Below are positions 1-10,613 of a stretch of 64,000 nucleotides of DNA, in pieces. This DNA is from Streptomyces sp. LUP47B. GTDB taxonomy: Bacteria; Actinomycetota; Actinomycetes; Streptomycetales; Streptomycetaceae. Made by a program: the position numbers and the translations under genes. Position 1 is the stretch's first letter; each line of letters begins with the position of its first letter. The DNA lies in NCBI RefSeq assembly GCF_001746295.1, contig NZ_MJAH01000004.1, positions 215,995-279,994 on the forward strand. The letters run 5' to 3'. The notes under the pieces are model-generated. The model saw nothing but the letters and a program-made list of their open reading frames with translations. It was not told the origin of the DNA and did not search any database.

Positions 1-1
1 G

Positions 2-1159
2 TTGCTGGCGTGGCTGGGGGCGGATGTGGTGAAGGTGGAGGCGCCGGGCGGGGACATCACGCGCCGGCAGCTGCGGGATGTCCCGGACGCGGACTCGCTG
101 TATTTCACGATGCTCAACTGCAACAAGCGCAGTGTCACGCTGAACACCAAGACCGAGCGGGGGCAGGAGATCCTGACCGCGCTGATCCGGGGTGCGGATG
201 TGCTGGTGGAGAACTTCGCGCCGGGTGCGGTGGAGCGGATGGGGTTCACCTGGGAGCGGATCCGGGAGATCAACCCGCGGATCGTGTACGCGTCGATCAA
301 GGGTTTCGGGGACGGCCCGTACACGGATTTCAAGGCCTACGAGGTGGTCGCGCAGGCGATGGGCGGCTCGATGGCCACCACCGGGTTCGAGGACGGGCCG
401 CCGCTTGCCACCGGCGCGCAGATCGGTGACTCGGGCACCGGCGTGCATGCGGTGGCCGCCGTCCTGGCGGCGCTGCTGCAGCGGGAGAGGACCGGGCGCG
501 GGCAGCGGGTGAACGTGGCGATGCAGCACGCGGTCCTCAACCTGTGCCGGGTCAAACTCCGTGACCAGCAGCGCCTGGCCCACGGCCCGCTCCCCGAATA
601 CCCCAACGACACCTTCGGCGAGGAGGTGCCGCGTTCGGGCAATGCCTCCGGCGGGGGGCAGCCCGGCTGGGCGGTGCGGTGCGCGCCCGGCGGCCCCAAC
701 GACTACGTGTACGTCATCGTCCAACCGCAAGGCTGGACACCACTGGCCGCGCTGATCGGCCGGCCCGAACTGGCCGCCGACCCCGAGTGGGCGAGCCCCG
801 AGGCCCGGCTGCCGAAGCTGGCGAAGATGTTCCAGCTGATCGAGGAATGGACCTCGACCCTGCCCAAGTGGCAGGTCCTGCACCAGCTCAACAGCCACAA
901 CATCCCGTGCGGGCCGATCCTGTCCCCGAAAGAGATCATCGAGGACACCTCACTCGCCGACAACGACATGATCGTCGAAGTCGAGCACCCGCAGCGCGGC
1001 ACCTTCACCACCGTCGGCAACCCCCTCAAACTCTCCGACTCCCCCACCACCATCACCACCCCACCCCTCCTCGGCCAGCACAACGAAGACATCTACATCG
1101 GCGAACTCGGGTTCTCCCGCTCCGAGTTGCCGCGGCTCAAGGAGCAGGGCGTCATCTGA
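2..1159 (+). CDS. frc: Formyl-CoA:oxalate CoA-transferase (class III), 5'-truncated by window edge
   Basis: Moves CoA from formyl-CoA to oxalate, giving oxalyl-CoA and formate, in the cytosol. The 385 visible residues align throughout with the complete copy at 14997-16253. The first visible residue matches residue 26 of that copy, so about 25 N-terminal residues lie outside the window. The catalytic aspartate sits in IGDSGTGVH (about residue 143 as seen here), and the glycine-rich loop of the family is present as GGGQPGW. The C-terminal half keeps the family pattern CGPILS and GTFTTVGNP. It lies 34 bp before the carbonic anhydrase gene, so the two are likely co-transcribed. Two frc copies in one island is odd; this one may instead act on another acid. 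Class III family is certain, oxalate specificity is inferred from context. Confidence 0.85.
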   Translation: MLAWLGADVVKVEAPGGDITRRQLRDVPDADSLYFTMLNCNKRSVTLNTKTERGQEILTALIRGADVLVENFAPGAVERMGFTWERIREINPRIVYASIKGFGDGPYTDFKAYEVVAQAMGGSMATTGFEDGPPLATGAQIGDSGTGVHAVAAVLAALLQRERTGRGQRVNVAMQHAVLNLCRVKLRDQQRLAHGPLPEYPNDTFGEEVPRSGNASGGGQPGWAVRCAPGGPNDYVYVIVQPQGWTPLAALIGRPELAADPEWASPEARLPKLAKMFQLIEEWTSTLPKWQVLHQLNSHNIPCGPILSPKEIIEDTSLADNDMIVEVEHPQRGTFTTVGNPLKLSDSPTTITTPPLLGQHNEDIYIGELGFSRSELPRLKEQGVI

Positions 1160-1193
1160 CCGACCCGACCCGACCGGAGTGAGGTAGCCCCAC

Positions 1194-1715
1194 ATGTCGA
1201 CTTCAGCACCCCGAACCGCGACGGTCACCGACCGGCTCGTGGAAGCCAACCGCGCCTACGCCGCCCGATTCACCGACCCCGGCATGGGCGCCCGACCCGT
1301 TCTGCGCGTGGCCGTAGTGGCCTGCATGGACGCCCGCCTCGACCTGCACGCCGCGCTCGGCCTCGAGCTCGGCGACTGCCACACCATCCGCAACGCCGGC
1401 GGAGTCGTCACCGACGACACCATCCGCTCCCTGACGGTCAGTCAGCGTGCGCTCGGCACCCGCAGTGTGGCGCTCATCCACCACACCGGGTGCGGTCTCC
1501 AGACCCTGACCGAGGACTTCCGGCACGAACTGGAACTCGAGGTCGGCCAGCGCCCCGCATGGGCGGTGGAGGCCTTCCAGGACGTCGACCAGGACGTACG
1601 GCAGTCCATGCAGCGGGTGCGCACCTCGCCGTTCCTCCCGCACACCGGCGAGGTGCGGGGCTTCGTCTTCGACGTGACGACGGGACTGCTGCGGGAGATC
1701 GACCCGAACTCCTGA
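1194..1715 (+). CDS. Beta-carbonic anhydrase
   Basis: Interconverts CO2 and bicarbonate. The 173-residue protein shows the zinc-site pattern of beta-class enzymes: Cys44, Asp46 and Arg48 in CMDAR, then His97 and Cys100 in HHTGC. It is short, like the compact actinobacterial beta-CAs, and has no signal peptide. The ATG has a weak upstream GGAGTGAGG about 11 bp away. It directly follows frc, so its likely job is to hydrate the CO2 released by oxalyl-CoA decarboxylase and formate dehydrogenase elsewhere in the island. That coupling is inference; the enzyme class is clear from the motifs. Confidence 0.88.
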   Translation: MSTSAPRTATVTDRLVEANRAYAARFTDPGMGARPVLRVAVVACMDARLDLHAALGLELGDCHTIRNAGGVVTDDTIRSLTVSQRALGTRSVALIHHTGCGLQTLTEDFRHELELEVGQRPAWAVEAFQDVDQDVRQSMQRVRTSPFLPHTGEVRGFVFDVTTGLLREIDPNS

Positions 1716-1752
1716 GCCACCCTTGTTCGTTGACGGTGGTGGCCGACCGGGG

Positions 1753-2445
1753 TCAGTCGTCCCGGCCGGCCACCGCGGAGATCTGCTCGCAGTAGAAGTC
1801 CGTGGTGTTCCGGGTGTGTCGGCGCATGAGCTCCTCGGCGCGGTCGGCGGCACCCTCGCCGATGGCCTCGATGATCCTCGCGTGCTCGTTCCAGGCGTCC
1901 TTGCCACGGGGCCTGGCGATGGGCATGTAGTACCAGCGCACCCGCAGGTCGACCTGGGGGACGAGTTCGGCCAGGACCGCGTTGCGGGACAGCAGGGTGA
2001 TGTGGCCGTGGAGGGCGGCGTTCGCCTCCACGATGGCCCGGGCGTCGCCGGCCGCGAGGGCGGCCAGACCGGTCTGCTGGAGTTCCCACAGCCGGGCGAC
2101 GTCACGGGCAGTGGCGTGCCGGGCCGCGCCGCGCGCGGAGTGGGTCTCCAGGAGCGCCCGGACGCTGAGGAGTTGGGCGCACTCCTGCGTGGTGGGGCAG
2201 TGGACGAACGCCCCCTGTGAAGGGCGCAGGTCGACCCAGCCGGCGGTCTGGAGCCGCTGCAGCGCCTCGCGGATCGGCTGCCGGCTCACCCCGAGGCTCT
2301 CCGCCAACTCCGCCTCGACGAGGTGCTGGCCGGGCGTGAGCGAGCCGTTGATGATCAGTTCGGTGAGCGCCTCGTAGACGGCCTGGCGGAGCGGTGTGGG
2401 CCTGCTGATCGGGCCACGGGCTGTCACGGTGGGTGTATCGGGCAT
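1753..2445 (-). CDS. GntR-family (FadR/FCD subfamily) transcriptional regulator
   Basis: DNA-binding regulator, 230 residues from the ATG at 2445, chosen because GAGGGAGA precedes it and because the product then matches the length of its paralogue at 3426-4115. The N-terminal winged helix (about 10-80) contains GVSRQPIREALQRLQTAGWV; the C-terminal FCD-type helical domain (about 90-220) would bind the effector, perhaps oxalate, formate or an acyl-CoA. Its DNA-binding half is almost identical to the paralogue, so both should see the same operator. It is divergent from the acyl-CoA dehydrogenase-like gene, and an ATACTGTAT palindrome lies between them, suggesting autoregulation. Repressor or activator role cannot be read from sequence. 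Confidence 0.9.
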   Translation of the reverse strand: MPDTPTVTARGPISRPTPLRQAVYEALTELIINGSLTPGQHLVEAELAESLGVSRQPIREALQRLQTAGWVDLRPSQGAFVHCPTTQECAQLLSVRALLETHSARGAARHATARDVARLWELQQTGLAALAAGDARAIVEANAALHGHITLLSRNAVLAELVPQVDLRVRWYYMPIARPRGKDAWNEHARIIEAIGEGAADRAEELMRRHTRNTTDFYCEQISAVAGRDD

Positions 2446-2521
2446 GGGCCCTGTCTCCCTCGTTCGGCTGATGGGTCTCCCGGATATTGCCCGGCCGGTC
2501 CCCCTGGCGCGGCGGCCTTCC

Positions 2522-2542
2522 ATGCAGAATACTGTATGCAAT
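2522..2542. promoter_or_regulatory. Putative GntR operator between gntR and acyl-CoA dehydrogenase-like gene
   Basis: Imperfect palindrome with arms ATGCA and TATGCAAT around GAATACTG. Its core, AATACTGTATGCA, is the reverse complement of TGCATACAGTAT at 9522-9533 apart from the outermost base. It sits between divergent starts at 2445 and 2589, so it can control both. Confidence 0.55.
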
Positions 2543-2588
2543 CATCATTCGACAGTGGACCAGCAGCCACGCCCGAGGGGGTCGCCCC

Positions 2589-3407
2589 GTGTCGTACCGC
2601 ACCGCTCTCTCCGAAGTCCTGACCAGTGTCGTCGGACCCGTCGCCGAAGCAACCGCCGTGCAGGGCCGGTTCCCTCGCGGCACGGTGACGGCCCTCGGCC
2701 GCGCCGGACTGCTGGGACTCACCGTCTCCACCGAATTCGGCGGCGGGGGAGGGGGGTTGCCGGAGGCCGTCGACGTGGTCGCGCGGACCGGACGCGTCTG
2801 CGCGGCGACGGCGGCCGTCCTCCAGTCCCACTACACGGCGGTCGCCGTCATCGAGGCATACGGCGACCCCTGGACGCGGGGTGAGATCGCCGCCGGACGC
2901 CATCTAGCCAGTCTTGCGCTCGCCGAGTCGGAGTCGGAGTCGGTGGTGGAGGTGCAGGGGGAGGGCCATGGGCCGTCGGCGGAGACCCAGCTGCTCGTGC
3001 CGCGCTCCGCGGCCACCCGTTCCGGTGAGGTGGTGGCCCTGCGGGCCCGCAAGCAGCGAGTGGTCGCGGCGGGGGAGGCCGACCTCTACGTCTGGTCCTC
3101 CCGGCCCCTCGCTGCCCCCGACGGGCTGACGCTCTGGGCGGTCCCGGCGCACGCCCCGGACCTGTTCGTCCCGGCGCGGGCCGGCGCCGCGGGACCCCGC
3201 GGCAGCGCGACCTCCACGGTGTTCGCCGACCCGGTGCTGGTGCCCGCGGAGGCGATGCTCGGAGCGGACGGCGGCGGACTCGACATCGTGCTCCGCACGG
3301 TCCTGCCATGGCTGCTCGAACTGCGGGCCGCCGCCGGGACCCGCCGCCCACCGGCCCTCGACCTCGGGAGCGCTCGCCGCCCCGCCGGCTCCCTCGCCGC
3401 GTCCTGA
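2589..3407 (+). CDS. Short acyl-CoA dehydrogenase-like protein
   Basis: Flavoprotein-like, 272 residues from GTG 2589 (GAGGGG about 9 bp upstream). The N-terminal helical part (LGLTVSTEFGGGGGG, about 45-60) and the middle beta part resemble acyl-CoA dehydrogenases, but the protein ends after about 270 residues where the family usually runs to about 380. The C-terminal helical bundle, which completes the FAD and acyl-CoA site and makes the tetramer, is missing or replaced by a low-complexity tail. It could be a decayed gene or a small relative with a new role. It shares its promoter region and operator with the gntR gene at 1753, so it probably belongs to the oxalate/formate regulon. Substrate unknown. 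Confidence 0.6.
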   Translation: MSYRTALSEVLTSVVGPVAEATAVQGRFPRGTVTALGRAGLLGLTVSTEFGGGGGGLPEAVDVVARTGRVCAATAAVLQSHYTAVAVIEAYGDPWTRGEIAAGRHLASLALAESESESVVEVQGEGHGPSAETQLLVPRSAATRSGEVVALRARKQRVVAAGEADLYVWSSRPLAAPDGLTLWAVPAHAPDLFVPARAGAAGPRGSATSTVFADPVLVPAEAMLGADGGGLDIVLRTVLPWLLELRAAAGTRRPPALDLGSARRPAGSLAAS

Positions 3408-3425
3408 ACCGTGCCCGGCAAAACG

Positions 3426-4115
3426 TCAGTCCTGATTCGCCCCGTCCGCGATCTGCCTGCGGTAGAAGTCGGTCGTACGCTCGGTGTGCTTGCGCATGAC
3501 CTCGCCCGCCCGGTCCGCGTCGCCCTTGGCGATGGCCCTGATGAGCTGGGTGTGCTCGTTCCAGGCCTCCTTGCCGCGGGGTTTGGCGATGGGCGTGTAG
3601 TACCAGCGGACCTTCTGGCCGACCTGGGCGATCAGTTCGGCCAGCACGGCGTTGTCGGCGACCGCGGTGATGAAGTCGTGCAGTGCGGTGTTGGCCGCGA
3701 CCAGGCGCTCGACGTCGCCGTCGGCGAGAGCGGCGATCCCGTCCAGCTGGAGTTCGTCAAGGCGCGCGATGTCCTCGGGCTTGGCGTTCTTCGCGGCGAG
3801 CTGGGCCGAGTAGGTCTCCAGGACCGAACGGACGCCGAGGAGCTGGGCGGCCTCCTCCTCCGTGGGGGAGTGGACGAAGGCCCCCTGGGCGGGCCGCAGA
3901 TCGACCCAGCCGGCAGTCTGGAGCCGCTGGAGCGCCTCGCGGACCGGCTGGCGGCTGACGCCGAGGTGTTCGGCGAGCTCGGCCTCGACCAGATGCTGGC
4001 CCGGCTTCAGGGAGCCGTTGATGATCAGCTCGGTCAGGGCGTCGTACACAGCCTGACGCAGCGGCGCCGGGCGGGTGACGCGCCGGGACGCTGCGGCCGT
4101 GAGTGCCTCGCGCAT
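3426..4115 (-). CDS. GntR-family (FadR/FCD subfamily) transcriptional regulator, second copy
   Basis: 229 residues, a close paralogue of the regulator at 1753-2445. The winged-helix region is nearly the same (GVSRQPVREALQRLQTAGWV) and the FCD half keeps VRWYYTPIAKPRGKEAWNEH. Divergence is concentrated in the presumed effector-binding half, so the pair may read different ligands at the same operators. It is divergent from the formate dehydrogenase operon; two palindromes lie in the 255-bp gap. The pair looks like a duplication that also duplicated the operator sites. Confidence 0.9.
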   Translation of the reverse strand: MREALTAAASRRVTRPAPLRQAVYDALTELIINGSLKPGQHLVEAELAEHLGVSRQPVREALQRLQTAGWVDLRPAQGAFVHSPTEEEAAQLLGVRSVLETYSAQLAAKNAKPEDIARLDELQLDGIAALADGDVERLVAANTALHDFITAVADNAVLAELIAQVGQKVRWYYTPIAKPRGKEAWNEHTQLIRAIAKGDADRAGEVMRKHTERTTDFYRRQIADGANQD

Positions 4116-4199
4116 GGTTGTCCCGTTCTGCCGCCGCTGTCGCCGGGCGGCGGCTTTGCCAAGTGGGGGCCGTGCGGAGGGTCGCCGACGGCCGCGTCA

Positions 4200-4219
4200 G
4201 CATACAGGTTTTGGTATGC
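4200..4219. promoter_or_regulatory. Putative GntR operator upstream of gntR2
   Basis: Inverted repeat GCATAC-N8-GTATGC, exact in both arms, 85 bp from the gntR2 start and 151 bp before fdsG. The GCATACAG half is shared with the site before lysR. Confidence 0.5.
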
Positions 4220-4289
4220 AACATGGCGGCCGTCGACGCCGGGGACCGCGCTGGTTGACGCTCACGGTCCTCCCGTTGGCAGGGTTGTG

Positions 4290-4306
4290 TATACAGAAGT
4301 CTGTAT
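4290..4306. promoter_or_regulatory. Putative GntR operator of the fds operon
   Basis: Perfect inverted repeat ATACAG-AAGT-CTGTAT (4291-4306) preceded by T, 65 bp before the fdsG ATG. A TATGGAGTATTG run follows at once and may be the -10 region, so binding here would block the promoter. Confidence 0.55.
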
Positions 4307-4370
4307 GGAGTATTGTCTCAGTCTCCTGCATCCCTCGCCGGGGACCCGTGTGACGGAAGGCGAAGCGATC

Positions 4371-4846
4371 ATGACGACCAGCGGGAGTGATGTGACGGTC
4401 GAGGACGTGGTCCGAAGGGTGGTGGCCCGTCACCGGGGCGAGCGCGGCGCACTTCTGCCCGTACTGCACGCCGTTCAGGCCGAGTTGGGCCATGTGCCGC
4501 AGGAGGCCGTGCCGGTGCTGGCCGAGGAGCTCAACCTCTCCCGGGCGGACGTGCACGGAGTCGTGACCTTTTACCACGACTTCCGCCGCGAGCCCGCGGG
4601 CCGCACCACCGTGCGCATCTGCCGCGCGGAGGCCTGCCAGGCGCTGGGCGCCGACCAACTGGTGAGCTACGCACGCCAGTCCGGGCTGCCCCTGGGCGAG
4701 ACGACGCCGGACGGCTCGGTCACCGTCGAGCAGGTCTTCTGCCTCGGCAACTGCGCGCTCGGCCCGTCGGTGGAGGCCGACGGACGGCTGTACGGACGAG
4801 TTGGCCCGGCCAAGCTGGGCGCGATCCTCAACGGGACGGTCTCCTC

Positions 4847-4850
<4 letters not shown>
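4371..4850 (+). CDS. fdsG: NAD-dependent formate dehydrogenase, gamma subunit (NuoE-like)
   Basis: Thioredoxin-fold [2Fe-2S] subunit of a soluble NAD-linked formate dehydrogenase; it lies on the electron path between FdsA and the FMN subunit. The 159-residue protein has the four cluster cysteines at 84 and 89 (CRAEAC) and 124 and 128 (CLGNC), and the NuoE signature VVTFYHDF. ATG 4371 follows GGAAGG; an in-frame GTG at 4350 is possible. Its stop overlaps the fdsB ATG as ATGA. First gene of fdsGBAD, with two GntR-type palindromes upstream. Confidence 0.92.
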
Positions 4851-6456
<1,606 letters not shown>

Positions 6457-6460
<4 letters not shown>

Positions 6461-9273
6461 CACTCCTCAAGGAACCCGACTTCGGAACCCCCGAGAGGCC
6501 AGGACCGGCGACGGTGTCCGTCGAGGTGGACGGCCTGCCGGTGACCGTCCCCGAGGGCACCTCGGTGATGCGCGCGGCCGCGCAGGCCGGCGTCGACATA
6601 CCCAAACTCTGCGCCACCGACAGCCTGGAGGCGTTCGGCTCCTGCCGGCTGTGCGTGGTGGAGATCGACGGCCGACGCGGCACCCCGGCGTCCTGCACCA
6701 CCCCGTGCGCCGACGGCATGAAGGTGAGCACCCAGACACCCAAGGTGGAGAAGCTCCGCCAGGGCGTCATGGAGCTCTACATCTCCGACCACCCCCTGGA
6801 CTGCCTGACCTGCCCGGCCAACGGGGACTGCGAACTCCAGGACATGGCAGGGGTGGTGGGCCTCAGGCAGGTCCGCTACGGCTACGAGGGCGAGAACCAC
6901 CTCGACGCCGAGAAGGACACCTCCAACCCGTACTTCGACTTCGACCCGTCCAAGTGCATCGCCTGCTCGCGCTGCGTGCGCGCCTGCGGCGAGGTCCAGG
7001 GCACCTTCGCCCTCACCATCGAGGGCCGCGGCTTCGACTCCAAGGTCTCGCCGGGCGCCGGGGAGACCTTCATGGACTCCGAGTGCGTCTCCTGCGGGGC
7101 CTGCGTCCAGGCCTGCCCGACGTCCACACTCCAGGAACGCTCGGTCGTCGAACTGGGCATGCCCACCAGGTCGGTGGTGACCACCTGCGCGTACTGCGGG
7201 GTCGGCTGCTCCTTCAAGGCCGAGCTGCGCGGCGACGAACTCGTGCGCATGGTGCCGTACAAGGACGGTGGCGCCAACGAGGGCCACTCCTGCGTGAAGG
7301 GCCGCTTCGCCTTCGGCTACGCCACCCACCCCGACCGCCGGCTCAAGCCCATGGTCCGCGACCGGATCACCGACCCCTGGCGCGAGGTCGAGTGGGACGA
7401 GGCGATCGGCACGGTCGCCCGGCGGATGCGCGAGATCCAGAAACAGCACGGTTCCAGCGCGATCGGCGCGATCACCTCCTCACGGTGCACCAACGAAGAG
7501 GTCTACGTCGTACAGAAGATGGTCCGCGCCGCCTTCGGCAACAACAACGTCGACACCTGCGCCCGCGTCTGCCACTCCCCGACGGGATACGGCCTCAAGC
7601 AGACCTTCGGCGAGTCGGCCGGCACCCAGGACTTCCGCTCGGTCGCCGAGGCCGACGTCATCATGGTGATCGGCGCCAACCCCACTGACGGACACCCGGT
7701 GTTCGCCTCCCGGATGAAGCGAAGGCTGCGTGAGGGCGCCCAGTTGATCGTCGTGGACCCGCGCCGCATCGACCTCGTGCGCTCGCCGCACATCGAGGCG
7801 CGGCACCACCTCCAGCTGAGGCCCAGCACCAACGTGGCCGTGGTCAACGCGATGGCACACGTCGTGGTCACCGAAGGCCTGGTCGACCGGTCCTTCGTGG
7901 ACGCGCGGTGCGAAGGCTTCGACGACTGGGCCGAGTTCATCGCCCGACCGGAGAACAGCTCGGAGGCCGTCGAGGAGATCACCGGCGTACCGGCCGCCGA
8001 ACTCCGGGCCGCGGCACGGCTGTACGCCGAAGCGTCCAACGGGGCCATCTACTACGGCCTCGGCGTCACCGAGCACAGCCAGGGCTCGACCATGGTCATG
8101 GGAATGGCCAACCTCGCGATGGCGTGCGGGAACATCGGCCGCGACGGGGTCGGAGTGAACCCGCTGCGCGGCCAGAACAACGTGCAGGGCTCCTGCGACA
8201 TGGGCTCGTTCCCCCATGAACTCCCCGGCTACCGCCACGTCTCCGACGACGCCGTCCGCACGGTGTTCGAGAACCTCTGGGGCGGAACCCTCCTCGCCGA
8301 GCCGGGACTTCGCATCCCCAACATGTTCGACGCGGCCATCGACGGCACCTTCCGCGGCCTGTTCGTCCACGGCGAGGACATCGCCCAGTCCGACCCCAAC
8401 CTGGGGCACGTCACCGCGGCCCTCGAAGCGATGGAACTCGTCGTCGTCCAGGACCTGTTCCTCAACGAGACGGCCAAGTTCGCGCACGTCTTCCTGCCCG
8501 GCGCGTCCTTCCTGGAGAAGGACGGCACCTTCACCAACGCCGAACGCCGCATCAACCGGGTACGCGCGGTGATGAAGCCGAAGACGGGCAAACACGAGTG
8601 GCAGATCGTCAGCGAGATCGCCACCGCCATGGGCTACGAGATGTCCTACGACCATCCCGGCCGGATCATGGACGAGATCGCGTCGGTCACGCCGACGTTC
8701 ACCGGAGTCTCCTTCGACCTCCTCGACAAGCTCGGCAGCGTCCAGTGGCCGTGCAACGAGGAGGCGCCCGAGGGCACGCCCGTCATGCACGTGGACGAAT
8801 TCGTCCGCGGCAAGGGCAAGTTCGTGGTCACCTCCTACGTGCCGACCAGCGAACGCAGCACCCGGCGCTTCCCCCTGGTCCTCACCACGGGCCGTATCCT
8901 CAGTCAGTACAACGTCGGCGCGCAGACCCGCCGCACCGCCAATGTCGCCTGGCACCCCGAGGACGTACTCGAGCTGCATCCGCACGACGCCGAGGTCCGC
9001 GGCATCAACGACGGCGACATGGTCACCCTGGCCAGCCGCGTCGGGCAGACGACTCTGCGCGCCGAGCTCTCCGACCGCATGCCGACCGGGGTCGTGTACA
9101 CCACGTTCCACCACCCCGTCACCGGCGCCAACGTGGTGACCACGGAGAACTCCGACTGGGCGACCAACTGCCCGGAGTACAAGGTGACCGCCGTACAGGT
9201 GGCGCTCGCCCGCCCGGACCGGCAGAGCGACACCGAGGCCGCCGGGAACGACCTCGTGACGGTGGTGGACTGA
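6457..9273 (+). CDS. fdsA: NAD-dependent formate dehydrogenase, catalytic alpha subunit (Mo/W-bis-MGD)
   Basis: Oxidises formate to CO2 at a molybdenum or tungsten bis-MGD site. 938 residues. Order of domains: NuoG-like [2Fe-2S] domain (about 20-95), His-Cys3 cluster in DHPLDCLTCPANGDC (about 110-125), two ferredoxin [4Fe-4S] sets (CIACSRC and CVSCGAC, about 168-225), the proximal [4Fe-4S] motif CAYCGVGC (about 247), then the molybdopterin domains. The metal ligand is Cys372, followed by His373 (RVCHSP), so this is a cysteine, not selenocysteine, enzyme. The C-terminal MGD domain ends with NVVTTENSDW. No fdhD-type sulfurtransferase is visible in the window although this family needs one. Confidence 0.95.
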
Positions 9274-9274
9274 G

Positions 9275-9487
9275 ATGACAGCGACCGTGCCGTCGGAGTG
9301 CAGGATGGCCAACGACATCGCCAGGAACCTCGGACATCTGCCGGGGGAGGACGCGGCGGAGGCGATCGCGGGGCACATCGGCAGGTTCTGGGACCCGCGC
9401 ATGCGCACCCGGCTCAACGAGTTCGTCGATGCCGGCGTGGACGGCCTCGACCCCCTGGTGGTGGCCGCGGTGAAGCTTCTGCGCTGA
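9275..9487 (+). CDS. fdsD: NAD-dependent formate dehydrogenase, delta subunit
   Basis: 70-residue small subunit found with FdsGBA complexes. The pattern RMANDIARNLG followed by AAEAIAGHIGRFWDPRMR is typical of FdsD; no cofactor motif is present. The ATG begins 1 bp after the fdsA stop codon, so it closes the fds operon. Its role is assembly or stability of the alpha subunit, by family knowledge. Confidence 0.85.
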   Translation: MTATVPSECRMANDIARNLGHLPGEDAAEAIAGHIGRFWDPRMRTRLNEFVDAGVDGLDPLVVAAVKLLR

Positions 9488-9514
9488 CCGGTGCGGTCTC
9501 CTCCCTGTACATCA

Positions 9515-9538
9515 CTCCACACTGCATACAGTATGGAG
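9515..9538. promoter_or_regulatory. Putative operator upstream of lysR
   Basis: Palindrome of nested arms, CTCCA/TGGAG outside and ACTG/CAGT inside around CATA, centred 45 bp before the lysR ATG. The GCATACAGTATGGAG part matches the GntR-type sites near 4300 and 2530. It could also be bound by the LysR protein itself. Confidence 0.45.
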
Positions 9539-9570
9539 ACAGTGATCCCATGGGCAGGGAGGAGCCGCTC

Positions 9571-10503
9571 ATGCTGTTCCGGCAGCTCGAATACTTCGTG
9601 GCAGTGGCGAGGGAACGGCACTTCGCCCGGGCGGCGGATTCCTGCTACGTCTCCCAGCCCGCGCTCTCGGCGGCGATCGCCAAGCTGGAGCGGGAGCTGA
9701 ACGTCACGCTGATCAACCGCGGCCACAACTACCAGGGCCTCACCCCGGAGGGCGAGCGGCTCGTGGTGTGGGCCAAGCGGATCCTCGCCGAACAGGACGC
9801 CTTCAAGGCCGAGGTGGCCGCCGTGCAGTCCGGCATCACGGGGACCCTCCGCCTCGGCACCGACCCCACCGCGTCCACGACGCTCGCCCTTCCCGTGGCC
9901 GCCTTCTGCGCGGCGCATCCGCTGGCCAAGGTCCAGGTCCGCTCCCGGCTGTCGACGAAGGAACTCCACCGCCAGCTGCGCGACTACGAACTTGACGTGG
10001 CCATCGCCCACTTCGACCCGGACGACCAGGAGGGCCTCCAGGTCGTCCCCCTCTACCAGGAGCGGTACATGCTCCTGGTCTCCGACGACCATCTGGTGGC
10101 CCAGTCCGCCACCGTGTCCTGGGCGGACGCGGCCCAGCTGCCGCTCGCCCTGCTGACGCCGGACATGCGGATCCGCCAGATCGTCGACAGCGTGTTCGCG
10201 GAGAAGGGGTACGTGGTGACCCCGCAGGTCGAGACGGACTCGATCGCCTCCCTCTACGCCCACGTGGGCGGCGGAGGCTGGGCGAGCATCGTGCCCCACA
10301 CCTGGCTGCGCGCGATGCCGGTGGTGGGCCGGACGAGAGCCCTGCCGCTGGTCGACCCCGAGGCCGGAGCCCAGGTCTCCGTGGCGATCCACGCGGCGAC
10401 CCCCGGCTCGGTCGCCGCCCGCGCGTTCGTCAACGCGGCGACGGGCCTGTCCCTGGACGACTTCTTCGCCCGCCCCCTGCCCACCGAACACCGGGTGCGC
10501 TGA
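9571..10503 (+). CDS. LysR-family transcriptional regulator
   Basis: 310 residues from ATG 9571, preferred over ATG 9550 because GGGAGGA sits 8 bp before it and the product then begins directly with the helix-turn-helix (LFRQLEYFVAVARERHFARAA). HTH is about 1-60, linker helix to 90, and the periplasmic-binding-like effector domain about 90-290. It follows fdsD by 84 bp on the same strand. The target is probably the fds operon or oxalate genes, with formate or oxalate as candidate effector; this is inferred from position only. Confidence 0.9.
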   Translation: MLFRQLEYFVAVARERHFARAADSCYVSQPALSAAIAKLERELNVTLINRGHNYQGLTPEGERLVVWAKRILAEQDAFKAEVAAVQSGITGTLRLGTDPTASTTLALPVAAFCAAHPLAKVQVRSRLSTKELHRQLRDYELDVAIAHFDPDDQEGLQVVPLYQERYMLLVSDDHLVAQSATVSWADAAQLPLALLTPDMRIRQIVDSVFAEKGYVVTPQVETDSIASLYAHVGGGGWASIVPHTWLRAMPVVGRTRALPLVDPEAGAQVSVAIHAATPGSVAARAFVNAATGLSLDDFFARPLPTEHRVR

Positions 10504-10613
10504 GCTCCGCGAGGGCGCGCGTGTCGGCACGGCTTTCTCGGGTTCGGTTCTCGCACGGCGGCGTACGGCAGCACGGCGGCGGGCGGGCCTGCCCGGGCCG
10601 ATTCCGTCCCAGC

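Noticed and set aside
2-1159. frc copy as a truncated pseudogene
   Set aside because: The missing 25 residues lie beyond the left edge; the rest is intact with its catalytic aspartate.
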